From Niebla homalea (Eukaryota; Ascomycota; Lecanoromycetes; Lecanorales; Ramalinaceae): a stretch of DNA of 64,000 nucleotides. Of the stretch, positions 21,301 through 32,572 are shown piece after piece; position 1 is the first letter of the stretch; every line of letters begins with the position of its first letter. The translations under genes were made by a program, and so were the position numbers. The notes below the pieces were generated by a model that was not told the DNA's origin, did not search any database, and saw only the letters and a list, made by a program, of their open reading frames with translations. The stretch spans positions 434,001 through 498,000 of the forward strand of contig JAHGAU010000013.1 of assembly GCA_019925105.1 (NCBI GenBank), read 5' to 3'.

Positions 21301-22255
21301 AGAACGTGAATCCGTCGGAGAGCCAACAGCCAATCACGCCCAAGGCGACCTCTCAAGCAAATCCGCAATCCTCCGACCAGGATCAAGATCATGCTCATCA
21401 GGTAAAGGCGGGCTTGAGGCAACAACAGAGTGATCAGGCCACGGCCACGGCCACTGCCTCTGCTAAATCAGATACGGCTGCACCAACAGACACACTACCT
21501 TCACTTACTTCAAAGCAAACAACTGCGTCGACAACTGCAATCCCTTCCTCCACTTCTTCGCCCACGGCCACATTGACGGGTAAGACCTCTATACCCACAA
21601 TCTCTGCCACAATTGAGTCGACGGCTACAGCGTCATCTAAGACAGCTACCTCAACGACCATGCCATCTACTACGATTCAATTAACCACAGCATCGTCGAT
21701 CTCTGCTACATCCCATACGAAGGTGCCAACGACCACGTCAAAAACCACTGCTACTTCTCACACAACGACTGAAACTAGTAAGGCATCGACGACCACCTCT
21801 GCGTCTCCGACAGTAACATCACCGACCTCATCACAGACTATTTCACCTACGGCCACTGACTTACATGTCACTGTAACAAAATCCTCCCCGGGGATACCCA
21901 CGCCCACAAATTCAATCGCGCCCAAAACGACCGCATGGTACCCGAGAGCCCGACTGCCAAGGCGGCGACCCCTTGATCCAGGACCGCGGCCTGCACAACA
22001 CCTGGGTCCAGATGCGCAACATGAGCTACGACGTCCCCGTGGGCGGCCTCAGGATGAAGCCCTACCGGGCCTACCTCCGGAACCTGTACGATGACGAGGC
22101 GATGCAGTTTGGGGGGGATTGACTGCAAGACCTGTTTGGAGATGGGGGACATGCCCGGCGGGAAGATCAAGGATTGGACGGGCAAGGAGACGTGTAGTGA
22201 GACGCCCAAGGTGGTGGGGTGTGTGAGTGTTGGGGATCGCGGGGTCATACGTTGA
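18382..22255 (+). pseudogene. Broken gene for a Ser/Thr/Pro-rich membrane-anchored glycoprotein
   Basis: A run of coding-like sequence on one strand that changes frame repeatedly. Frame 1 (18382 to about 19670) has no ATG before a single membrane segment (WWLPLIVVAIFLVIVV) and a Ser/Thr-rich stalk. The signal then moves to a second frame (about 19622-20050) and a third (about 20035-21130), which is Pro-rich with a thrice-repeated PLD(E/Q/K)IG motif. The third frame is cut by an in-frame TAA at 20629-20631. A 20-bp tandem duplication (21111-21150) then shifts the frame. The fourth frame is extremely Thr/Ser-rich (21147 to about 21930). A compositionally distinct Cys-containing C-terminal domain follows (about 21940-22255), itself split at a seven-G run (22111-22117). 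Introns might explain one or two shifts, but not the TAA or the duplication. Assembly error is the main alternative. Family unknown. Confidence 0.6.
21111..21150. repeat. 20-bp tandem duplication
   Basis: CCTACCAATACCTAGGATGC (21111-21130) is repeated immediately as 21131-21150 with one G-to-A difference. Twenty is not a multiple of three, so the second copy shifts the reading frame of the surrounding Pro-rich sequence; the two flanking open frames are offset by exactly this amount. Confidence 0.9.
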
Positions 22256-22766
22256 TAGAGGGGGTTGTTGGGCTTATGGTTTTGGGAAGAAGCAAGGGTG
22301 TGTGTGGTCAGACAGGTCTCTGTGTCGCAATATACTACTCAAATTTGGTTGGAAAAAGCGATGTATACAGCTTAAGTGGATGGGAAAAGAAACAACAAGG
22401 ATGGGGTGCGTATCGCTTGAGGAAACGAGAGGAGAAAAGGAGGTCTTTCTTTTTGATGCTCTCGCCCTACCGGTTTCAGGTGAAAGTACAGTGAGTAATT
22501 TTGGGCCGCCAAGTTGAGACCTCTTATTGCTCAAACGATGAACTAGTACTTGAAACGGCAGTTGTCGGCATTTGCATGATGTATCTAAGGCTCACTGAGT
22601 CTATCACGATTCTCACACGGAGGGTCTGGACATTCTTTAACGAGGCGATGTATGTAAGGCGCAGTCCAGAAAACCAAGCACGAACATCGTAAGACTGCAT
22701 GTCAAAAGTCGATTCCATCGAAACGGGCAACTTTGGTCACTCAAGTCATATGCTGAAGGGCTGGTG
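22256..22766. other. Intergenic, nothing recognised
   Basis: About 510 bp between the broken glycoprotein gene and the 3' end of HBS1. No coding, RNA or repeat signal. Confidence 0.5.
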
Positions 22767-25492
22767 CTACTTAATCAGGCCAGCACCAATCGTGATCCCA
22801 CCCTCTCTTAGGATCACACGATTGCCACTCTCCAGAGGTTGAGGCTCCGCCGTTTCGACAAGCACTTCAGCCACACTGCCAGGCTGTATCAATCTGGGCT
22901 TCTTCCCCTTCAGTCTAGCTCCCGAGCCTTTGTCCAATAAAGCCAGCAAACTTGTTACCTTGCCGGGGGCATGAGTCCTCCCTCTATGGACCTCGCAATG
23001 CATGGGCATGATATGCTCGAAAGCGAGTAGTTTCACCGCGAAAGACTTGATGGATTGTATCGGCGAGGATGGCGAGCAAATGACATCGCCAGGCCTGAGG
23101 TGCTTTGGATCGACATCTGCGAGGTGAAGAATAACGTTCTGTCCTGCGACCGCCCAATCAGAGGGCTCTGCGTTGACTTCAATTCCTTTTATGCTGGCCG
23201 TATGAGATACCGGCGCGATGAGCAAACTCTCCCCAATCTGCAGCGTTCCGGCGTCAAGACGACCCGACACTGATGGTGAGTTTTGCGCGCCACCACGGAA
23301 TACGTCGTCGATGGTGAGGCGCATTGGCCTCTCAATGGCTCGGTCGGTTGGCTCATAGTACTCAAGTAATTTGAGGAGCGGCTCGCCAGTGTACCAGGAA
23401 GCAAGACTATCCGTAGCCTTGTGGACGACATTGCCGCCGGCGAGACCTGAACAAGGGACAAAAGCAAGGTTCTTGGCCAGAAACCCAGCCGTGGTAAGGA
23501 ATGCTGATATTTGTTGTGAGATCTCATCATACCGATCCTTAGACCACTGGACGGCATCCAATTTATTGACAGCAACTATGACTCTCTGTACTCCCATACT
23601 CCGAACGAGAAGAGCATGCTCCTTAGTCTGCCCTTTGAGTCCAGACTCGAACCCTCCTCTACTAGCATCGATTACCAGTATGGCAAAGTCTGCTTGACTA
23701 GCTCCAGCGATCATATTGGGCACAAAGTCTTGATGGCCTGGCGCATCAAGAATGGTAAACTTCGTGCTCTCTGTTTCGAATTGAAAATTGGCAATGTCGA
23801 TAGTCACTCCCCTTTCGCGTTCTTCTGTACCCTGGTCCAGCACCCAAGCGAGGGCAAAAGACGCCTTACCTAAGCGCTCTGATTCCTTTCGATATTTGTC
23901 GATGGTCCTTTGGTCGACACTTTGGAGGTCATGTAATAGTCTTCCCATCAATGTACTTTTACCCGCATCAACGTGACCTACCGAGCTCAGCATTCTTACT
24001 CACAACGAGTCATGATGGAACATACCAATGACCACGAAATTGGCAGACTTCTTCATTTTGGCTTTGGCATGCTCAGCCGCCACATTAAATGATCTGCTTT
24101 TTGGTTTTGCATTTTCGTCACCGATACTCAGGGCCTTTAGATCTTCATTCAGATGATCACTTTTTTTCTCGGTAATTACTTCACCTTTCCTGGGGGCTGA
24201 CTTGGCACCTGATATTGCCATTAGTCGAAAAGTTCAATGCTCCGTTCCGTCACTTCGAACCTTTCGACGAGCTTTGAGCCTTCAAAATTACATCGTCGGG
24301 GCTGGGGCCTGTAAAACCTTTTGGATCAGCAACGCCTTGCATGGGTAAGGGTATTCCAGAAAGTTGCGATGTTCCACGATGGGAAGACTGAATCTCGCCG
24401 AGCCCTAGCATAGCTGTCGCGAAATCAGAAGGAGTGCTGGTTGGGGCTGCCTGGATTTTAAGGTCTTGTAGCTTTGACACGGCTGTCTGTTCGGAGCTGT
24501 TGCCTTGAGTACGTGGTGGTAAGGCTGAAGGATGGCGGTCCCGACTCTGTCGACAAGCTTGTTCTTTTGACTGCGACTGAGATATCGGGCGGAGGTCCTC
24601 CGCATCTTGAGACTTTGCAATAGAAGCGGGCACTGGAGAGTAGGACTTCGTGGAGCCACCAACTAAACTTCTCAACGTAGATACAGAGCTTGGAGTAGTC
24701 TCTTCATTTTGAGGCTTGTGTTTCTCCTTTTTGCGCGCAGCGGCTAGAGCAGCAAGTTTCGATTTTGGTTGGCTATTGGAACCAGCTGACGAGCCTCCCA
24801 GAAGACCACCTCGTGGATAGAGAGACATGCATGTGATCTCAGCCTTCCGGTCTTCGGGAATGTGAAGCCATGGTGCGTCGCGGAAAAAGTCGCATGTTGA
24901 CCGTGGCGTGGTAGGCGCGGGACGAGACATGATTTCTTGTTGATTGCGTCTTCTTTTCGTCCCTTGGGGAAGGTCACCCTTAGTTCAGAGCCAGAAGATT
25001 TTGCAAATTTCTCACCTCCAAAGACTGATCTCGTAAGGTGCTGAGTTGGAATGACAAGAAAGAAAAGTCTAGCCTACCTGTTTGAAGTTTTCCGTCTGCT
25101 CTCGACTCTGTGGCCTTCTTCTTCGACTTCTTGGATCCTGTGCTGGCTTTTTGATCTTTTGATATGAGACTGCGTGAAACTACCCGTGGACTGTTCACTT
25201 ACTGAGAAGGTAGTTCACCGTTTTGGGTACGTCATAATAGTAGTAGTACAGAGTGTCTTCTATTTCTCTATCCGAAGTGTTGATGTCTGGTCCAAGAGTC
25301 TGGCGGACTTCGTCGGTACCTCTACGCAGTTGCTCTACCGTGGCTTAGGGTCACGATCATTTGCAGCAAGACCGGACGCCTACCTCGATCTTCAGGAGCC
25401 AGTTCCTCATCAACGTCCCCATCTAGGCCACCATCGTAATCGTCCAGAACTTCATCGAGATCAAGAGCTTTCACAAACTTATGGCGAGACAT
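22767..25492 (-). CDS. hbs1: HBS1, ribosome-rescue translational GTPase
   Basis: eRF3/EF-1alpha-like GTPase that partners Dom34 to rescue stalled ribosomes in no-go and non-stop decay. Six exons are inferred on the minus strand: 25492-25384, 25334-25203, 25137-25078, a fourth starting at 24935 or 24962 and ending at 24261, 24208-24026, and 23977-22767 (about 790-798 aa). The N-terminal exons give the Hbs1 N domain (MSRHKFVKALDLDEVLDD, EELAPEDREQLRRGT, YYYYYDVPKTVNYLL) and a flexible linker containing SLYPRGGLLGGSS. The G1 motif is completed across the last intron (NFVVIG joined to HVDAGKST). DAPGHQD and NKLD follow in the last exon. Exon 3 and the start of exon 4 are the least certain parts; a micro-exon near 25020-25045 is possible. 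It shares a 284-bp divergent promoter with the kelch gene. Confidence 0.93.
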
Positions 25493-25776
25493 GATCAGAT
25501 GCAGAAAATTGATGGTAACCGTTCGATGATTCAGCTGAACGGTGGTGCCCAAGGAAACAAAGGGATGTCCTCGGTCACTTCCCTTTTAGTGCCACGAATC
25601 TTATCTTGGTGGAGATACTGGAGCGGCTACTTATCTTAGCGCGATTGGATGAGCTTAATGTCAAAAAGACTAGCGCTGCTGCAAACTAGCGGCATCAAAT
25701 CCAGTGAATAATCATTTGGGTTGATGATACATCCAAGAACGATAAGGCCGGGTAGTCCTCCCTTGCACCAGAGGTA

Positions 25777-27935
25777 ATGGGCAAAAAAGATAAGAAGTCG
25801 AAAAGCGCAGAGCAGAAGGCACGCGTCGCCGCCAAACAAAATAAGAAAGCGGCCCAAAAAGCAAAGAAGGGCAAGGTCAAAAGCGCCGATGACAGTGATG
25901 CTGAAGATGTCGATTTGGACTCTGTGCTAGAAGAGTACGCGAAAAAGGTAAAGTCTGCTCTGCATTGAAGCTACCGTCATCTTCATAAGCTCATACCCAC
26001 TCATCTAGCAAGAACAATTTTTGAAGATCTCTGAAAGTGTTTGTGATCCGCCTTCTGCCCGCACTTCCGCCACCTTCATTGGCTCCCCAGGAAATTCGAA
26101 AGAGCTTTTCCTGTTCGGTGGTGAATACTACAATGGTGCTCTTGCTTCTTTCTTCAACGATCTATTTGTTTATAATACCCTCAAGGATGAGTGGAAAAGG
26201 GTGACCAGCCCAAATAGTCCCCTTCCGAGGAGTGGTCATGCATGGTGTCGAGGTGGCAATGGTGGCGGTGTGTATCTCTTTGGAGGTTAGAATCTTCTCA
26301 TCTTGTAGAAAAGGTCAAATGTCAAGTCATCATGCAGGCGAATTCTCATCCCCAAAGCAGGGCACGTTCTATCATTACAATGACTTCTGGCGGCTGGAAC
26401 CTGCCACAAGGGAATGGACCAGAATAGAATCGAAGGGCAAAAGCCCCCCAGCGAGAAGCGGCCATCGTATGACTTACTACAAGGTGAAACCCCCAAGGAA
26501 AATTTTGTGTGAAACCCTTCTGAGATAGCTCAAGAATTACATATTGGTGTATGGTGGCTTTCAGGATACCTCCCAGCAAACTCGATATTTACAGGATTTG
26601 TGGATTTATGATTGCCAGAACTTCATCTGGCACAATCCGAGCCCGCCTTCTGCATCCATGAAGCCCGATGCACGATCCTCCTTTTCATTTCACCCGAATG
26701 ATCGAGGGGCGGTGCTCTACGGTGGCTACTCAAGAGTCAAGTCAAACGTAAAGGCGGGAAGCAAAGGTAAGAGCACGTCGCAAGCGACAAAGTCCGTCCT
26801 GAGACCAATGATCCACGAGGATACTTGGTTCCTCAGGATCACAACAGCCCCAATTGACGCGTCCGTCTCTCCCCCTCAGATAAGGTGGGAGAAGCGCAAG
26901 AAGCCTGGCAACCCGCCTAACCCACCAAGGGCAGGTGCAACCCAAGTATTTCACCAAGGCCGCGGCATTTCCTTTGGTGGCGTTCATGACGTTGAGGAAA
27001 GTGAAGAAGGTATCGACAGCGAGTTTTTTGATACGCTCTACGCTTGGAACATTGAACGCAACAGATTCTTTCAATTGGCGATGCGGCGAGGTAGAGCTGC
27101 GCCGAAGAAACAGACCGAAGACCGTCACAAGAAGGGAAGGGGTAAAACTGATGAGGCAGACCTCTTGCGCAATCTTGCTGCCTTGGAGAAGTCCGGTAGC
27201 ATTGCCGGAGTTGAAGAAATAGATCTAGGACTTTCGGACGAGGAGGAAGATCCCATGCCAGCCAAACCAGTCATAGATAGTATGCCTCATCGGAGGTTCA
27301 ATGCCCAGCTTGCAATTCAAGGTGACACTGTCTACATCCTTGGGGGCACGTATGAACAAGGTGATCGAGAATATACGTTCGACGAAATGCACGCTATAGA
27401 TCTCAAGAAATTAGACGGCGCGAAAGAAATCTACAAAAGAGAGATGGAAGATTGGAACAGCGCAAGCGAGGATGACGACTTAGAAAACGGTGAGTCTGGT
27501 GAATCGGAGAATGACGACAGTGACGAGGATGACGGAGGTGTCGCAATCGAAGCTGCAAAGGAGGCGCCGAGCTTAGACTCGATCGATGACACTCACCAAA
27601 CAGTAGCAGAAGAAGACCTTGAGGTGCCTCTGGAAGTAACCCTTGATGATCGACCGCAGCCGAGACCTTTTGAAAGCTTGAGAGAGTTCTTTGTGAGGAC
27701 TTCCAACGCTTGGCAGGATTTGGTCCTTAGCAAATTGAGCTTGACCGAGAAGGCTGCTGCTCCGTCACTCAAGGAAGTACGCAAGCAAGCCTTTGGACTG
27801 GCGGAGGTGAAATGGTGGGATTGTAGAGAAGAGATTGGAGCTGAAGAAGAGCGTCAAGAAGAAGCAGGTATAGGGGAGATCGTGAGCTTAGCGGATCGAT
27901 CCGAGGATTCGACTGGGGCTGGCAGAAGAAGGTGA
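25777..27935 (+). CDS. Kelch-repeat protein (Kel3 / KLHDC4 type)
   Basis: Four exons (25777-25947, 26009-26285, 26338-26483, 26535-27935) give 664 aa. The Lys/Ala-rich N-terminus MGKKDKKSKSAEQKARV and the following acidic stretch are characteristic of the Kel3/KLHDC4 family. They are followed by kelch blades with GG pairs and spaced aromatic residues (LFLFGGEYYNG, GGVYLFGG, NDFWRLEP, LVYGGFQD, LYGGYS, VYILGGTYEQGD). The C-terminal part is acidic and ends with the family-typical SLREFFVRTSNAWQ segment. The kelch propeller is a protein-interaction platform; the specific role is not known from sequence. Splice sites preserve blade motifs exactly. Confidence 0.9.
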
Positions 27936-28085
27936 AGTTCGGCGATATATCGCGACGGGACAATGTAAGTAAAATTGCCTCGTGCTTCGAAGGTTTTCCA
28001 CAATCCCTTGATATAAATGTGCTTGATCGAGGATTTCACAATATTTTTGGCTACTACTGTATTTATAATCGTATTCGTCCCGCTA

Positions 28086-29652
28086 TCATTGCCTGGCTAC
28101 CGTATCTAGCACGTCTTGTACTATCATAAGATCGCGCTGGACATCAACCTGCCAATTCGCTATTGCTACACGGCTTGCCGGGAGACCATGCCATGTCGTG
28201 CCTGAAACATAGATTTTTCGCGTCATGTTGATTCTGCTGACAAGCTCAGTATTGAGGGCTGTATTCTTTGCTCTGAACAGGACAATCATAAAGACATTAT
28301 TGATCACTTCTTGCCTACTGCGATCAGGTTGATCAGGTAGGAGCTCGTATGCCTCGTGCTGAATGAGGATAGATGCAATTCGTCGTGCCAAGGTTACTTG
28401 TCGAACAAGCATATCTCTGTATCCGCTTTTGCCATAACAGATCAATGACGCATATACAGGTAAGCCTCGAAATCTACGAGAGTTTTCGATGCCAAGATTG
28501 AGAGGCGAAGGAATTGCATTACTGCTGGTGTTCAAATAAGCAGCGTTGGCATTCTGAAAGACAAGTTCCGCCAAAGTCTTTGATCGGCTGAAGAAGAAGC
28601 CGCAGTCGTACGGAACATTCAGCATTTTGTGCCCATCTCCAGTGATTGAGTCTACCAACTCCAAATCTTGAACGCCTTTTGAGAGCTCCTCAAAATCCTT
28701 CATGCCATTGAGAACCCTGGCAAAGATGCCGAAAGCTATAGCAGAAGGTGAGATGAGAAAACCAAACGGTTGGATCGAGGATCCACTTACCACCGTCGGC
28801 ATGAAGCCAGGCACCATATCTGTCACACAACTGCCTAAGCGCCTCCATGGTTTTTGATCCATCCGTCGCAAAGGCACCGGTGTTGACCTCACCGCAGGAA
28901 AGTGCAACGATTGCAGCACTCCTACTACCTGCAGTGGACAGCTCTCGCTCAAGTTTCTTCAGGTCAAAGCGAATGTCAGATTTGGATATGGCAACATCGT
29001 GAACATGAAGGCGGCCGATACCGACTATGCTCGCTGCCTTGGCTATGGATGAGTGAGGCATGGTAGTGTATATGTCGATGGAGGCAACATCGGCAGCCGC
29101 ACAAGCCTCAAGCAGACCATGTTCGCCAACAGTCTTGGATCCGCCCCGCTTTCTGACAGCTTCATTGACCACCGACTCTCTCCCTAGAGCTAGGCCTAGG
29201 ACATTACTCGCAGTAGCACCGGTGGTAAAGACCCCGTTCCAGTTGCTAGGATCAAAGCGTAAGAGATCAAGCAAAAGCTTCAACGCGCGATGCTCAACAG
29301 TGGATGCAACTGTTTCCATGGGAAGATGGACTGCAGCGTTCTGATCATACAGCGAGACAATACCCTCGCCAATACGAGCCGCGGGCGTGAGGCCTCCCGT
29401 CACGAAGCCGTAATAGTTGGGGGACAAACCCCCAGCGTTTAATGCAGGAGATATGTCGTCCAGGAGATGCTTGGTTACGGCCTTGATGCCGGTACCGTTT
29501 TCTGGCAGCTCCCCAAAAAGCTTGGATTCTGCATGAGTGATCGCATTCGCGTCTGGGAGCAAGGGCTGATTCTGAGAATGAAATGATTGCAGAATGTTCT
29601 CGGAGTGAGAAAAAGCGCCATGCAGGCAGCTACTGTCGGCTTCACTTTGCAT
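28086..29652 (-). CDS. Group II pyridoxal-phosphate-dependent decarboxylase
   Basis: Two exons on the minus strand (29652-28791, 28735-28086; 55-bp intron) give 503 aa, the usual size for the DDC/GAD/HDC family. The join restores LHADGAFGIF, which contains the PLP-ring Asp and Ala. DSITGDGHKMLNVPYDCGFFF contains the Schiff-base lysine (HK). PNYYGFVTGGLTPAAR and TTGATASNVLGLALGR are substrate and cofactor-binding segments. Substrate specificity (aromatic amino acid, glutamate or cysteine sulfinate) cannot be read from sequence. The ATG at 29652 was chosen because the frame upstream consists of a poly-Lys TTC/GAA microsatellite without an ATG. It converges on the kelch gene, with 150 bp between the stops. 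Confidence 0.9.
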
Positions 29653-30121
29653 CTTTTTCTTCTTCTTCTTCTTCTTCTTCTTCTTCCGTAATTTGGAGTT
29701 CAATTAGGCTCACATGAGAAGCGAACCCAATGCGGCAGAGACTCATGTACAATGAGCATCATCTTGCGCGCGAGAGCCCCTATTCTGCCGACAGTGGATG
29801 AGGGCATTATGAGTCAATTCTCCGAACTACGTAGATCACATATGTACCTAGGAGCCTAGTTCTAGCTGTACCCTAGCTCTTACAAAGTTTACATGCGAAA
29901 GTGTAAATAGTTCTAGCGTCATTGAGGTTCGAATGGGACAACGCGCGCATAGAATAATGGGACGTTTCACTTTCCCGCCGCATTTTTGCTTTGCGCCTTC
30001 AGCCTTCTCGACGCCCATGCCCTCAAAAACGATATGCTCAGACCAATTGATATGATTCAAGTCTTGCAATTGCCATACTAACATCATATTTCGTATAATT
30101 TGTGCGTATCATCAAAGGCCA
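29653..30121. other. Divergent promoter, decarboxylase / unknown protein
   Basis: 469 bp. A pure TTC trinucleotide run at about 29657-29687 abuts the decarboxylase start codon and would form a purine/pyrimidine-asymmetric leader. No coding signal otherwise. A GGTTCGAAT near 29929 resembles a tRNA B box but has no matching tRNA around it. Confidence 0.55.
29657..29687. repeat. TTC/GAA microsatellite in the 5' leader
   Basis: About ten TTC units lie directly upstream of the decarboxylase start codon. On the coding strand this reads as GAA/AAG repeats in the 5' untranslated region, a length-variable tract that could affect leader length. Confidence 0.85.
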
Positions 30122-32189
30122 ATGGCAGGCGCATCTTTTGGGCTCTTTCCTGTGCGACTGGAGGACCAGATGAACACTGGCAAGCACGAGGGAGATCAGA
30201 ATGGCAGTCACAATGGAGCTACCCCTCACATCGACGAATTCCCCTCCAAAATCCATATGAAGCCACGTCCAAGATCCTCGCAAGGCATCAGGTCCGTCCT
30301 GTCGCCATCTCCCAGCATCATAGAAAGTCGACGGAGCTCCAAGGATGACAGCGATGTTCTTCCCACCCCCAGTACCCCAAAGCGGTACAGCTCCCTATCG
30401 CATGGCTTGAGCCTACAGATGCCCCCGCGCGATTTGTCGAGTACGAGTACCGCCAATTTGTCCAAGAGAATTCCGATATCACCTAGACCAGATTGTACCG
30501 CTGCCTACCCTTCCCCCACCTCAGTCCTGCCTCGCCGCTCCAGAGGATTAGATTTCGCCAGGGCAGCGACCAATCTGCACCACTCGGTCTTGGCAGAGTC
30601 CTCTCCAGAGTCCTCGCCCACAGTGAGTGGCCGACGGGGGTTGAATCTCCCGGGTCGAAGGAGTGTCTTCGCTGCGGCGGATTATCGCAACGATCCGGAT
30701 ACCATGAAGAACACGTCAAGCTCGCATTGGACAGCGCTGACGAACGGCGGCGGTGGTGGCGTACTGTCGAGCTCGGTTGGGAGCTCCGCGATCATGGACA
30801 ATGATTCGAGCAGCACGTCTTCTGATGAGATGATGGATATTGGGGATGATGATGAAGACACCACCATTCACATGACACCGCATAATGGGCCCCACCTCCT
30901 CAATCCGTTCGCGCCCATAGCGACTAGTCCGGGGGGTGATAGCATGGGTGCAATGACACCTGCTGCTGCCAAGCTCATGAGCTACCAGAGGAACAGACGT
31001 CAGTCGCGAAGGAACCGGACCCGAGGCAGTTCGAGCAGCGCCAGTGGGCAGAGTAACATGCAATCCCCGATGCCGCCATCTCCGCCTTTGCTGCGAAGTA
31101 TTGAGAGCAATCTGAGCATGAGCGGCGGGTATTTTCTCGACGATTCTACGCGGAAGGAGATCGATTCTAGGAGGGAAAGCCTGAGTTTGGGGACAAATGA
31201 GATGCAAATATCAGATGCTGAACAAAGTACGGACGAAACCCACACGCCCATCGTGCCGCAAGAAGACCTTCCCATTCCCACTCCGGTAACGCCTAGCATG
31301 GAGGAAAGAAGACAGGTCATCCGCAAGGCTGTGACAAGGAGAAGTAATCTGCTGGTATGGACCCTCATCTCCTGACGCTTGACTCTCATTGACCAAAGGA
31401 TAGCCCAAATCAAAAGGCTTTGCCCGCATCAAAGCAGCTCTTCTGGAGGAAGGCGCACCTATCGATACAGAGCTTCGTCGAGAAGCCGAGGTGGTCCGCC
31501 AAGTGCGTGATGGCGATGGGGATGGTGACCTGAGCCTCCAGCCATCTCAGCCAACCACCAGCGCGTCGTCACCTAGCCTAGGTCCCATCACTGCAGGACC
31601 CACCGAGACCATCGATGGCAATTCTGGCGATCTTTCGACAAGCAGTGAAGACTCAATGCGGAGACGATCATCGAATGCATTCATCTCTCAAGCCGCCCGG
31701 AATTCCGGCTGTACGACCTTCTGGAACAAATTTGATGAGAGAATGCGAACTCCGCCTCCACCACCCCTCCAGAGAGCCAACTCGTCTGGGATGAGCGACG
31801 ATATGAACGTGGATGTCACTCAGTCATCTGCGGCAACGCTGACCCCACAAGCCAACGGGATCTTCAAGTCCAACTCCAACGATTCTACAGTGACTAATGC
31901 GTCGAACATGACAACCACCACGTTCGAAGTACCCAGGAAGGGCACGAAGCGCATGCGGGAGGATGATTTCGACCCGAACTATTTCAAACGGCGTGCCGTC
32001 TCCCCTGGACTGAGTGTTCAGAACAGTCCTGTCCTGCCGCAGTCCCCTGGCTGGTGGGGCACTCCGAAAAGGGAGGAACGGGTCAGTAGCAATGGGAGCG
32101 CTGGGAGTGGAGCAGGAACAGGCAAGCGGGTGGGAATGCAAGGGATGATTGACACCCATGATGGGCTGATGAACATGAGTATTGAATGA
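30122..32189 (+). CDS. Conserved-looking fungal protein of unknown function, Ser/Pro-rich
   Basis: Two exons (30122-31354, 31404-32189; 49-bp phase-0 intron) give 672 aa. Most of the protein is low-complexity Ser/Pro/Thr sequence with many SP/TP sites. The one compact segment spans the splice join: RKAVTRRSNLL continuing to PKSKGFARIKAALLEEGAP and LRREAEVVRQVR. This has the look of a conserved helical motif. Near the C-terminus, KGTKRMREDDFDPNYFKRR is a probable nuclear signal. I do not recognise a named family. Abundant SP/TP sites and the nuclear signal suggest a phosphoregulated nuclear protein, which is inference only. Confidence 0.75.
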
Positions 32190-32572
32190 GCTTCAGAGGG
32201 AGACATTTTCGTCTTGTGAGCTGGACACGGCTGGCTTTTGCTTGCCAGGCGTCTGATGGGGCACCATTATTAATTGAGATACCCATAGCGATTGCTGTTT
32301 GTTATTCTTTATATGAGGTATGCAATTATTATATTCGACCTGTACACAATCAAGCCAAGAGGTTGGCAAATTCGTTACCGACCTACTGACCTTTAGCAGC
32401 TGTGTTCTGCCAGGGGTATCCCGTATGTTGTAGTGGTGGGATTCTGCTCCACTCCGCCCTTCCCGCAAAAGCCCCCCTTATACCGTCTCTAGTTCAACGT
32501 GCATATTCTTCCGCTCCCACCCCATCTTACTAGGATCCATTGATTGGCAGCCTAATCTGCAACGCGCCTGAG
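32190..32572. other. Intergenic, 5' region of actin-capping gene
   Basis: 383 bp with no coding or repeat signal; presumably the 3' flank of the preceding gene and the promoter of the capping-protein gene, which is read in the same direction. Confidence 0.5.

Noticed and set aside
25160..25202. Very short HBS1 intron (23-29 bp) at the third exon junction
   Set aside because: Such lengths are below the practical minimum; a 65-bp GTAAGT...CACAG intron (25202-25138) restores the frame and the KKSKKKATES linker instead.
29920..29945. tRNA-like B box (GGTTCGAAT)
   Set aside because: No A box at proper spacing and no acceptor stem; not a tRNA.
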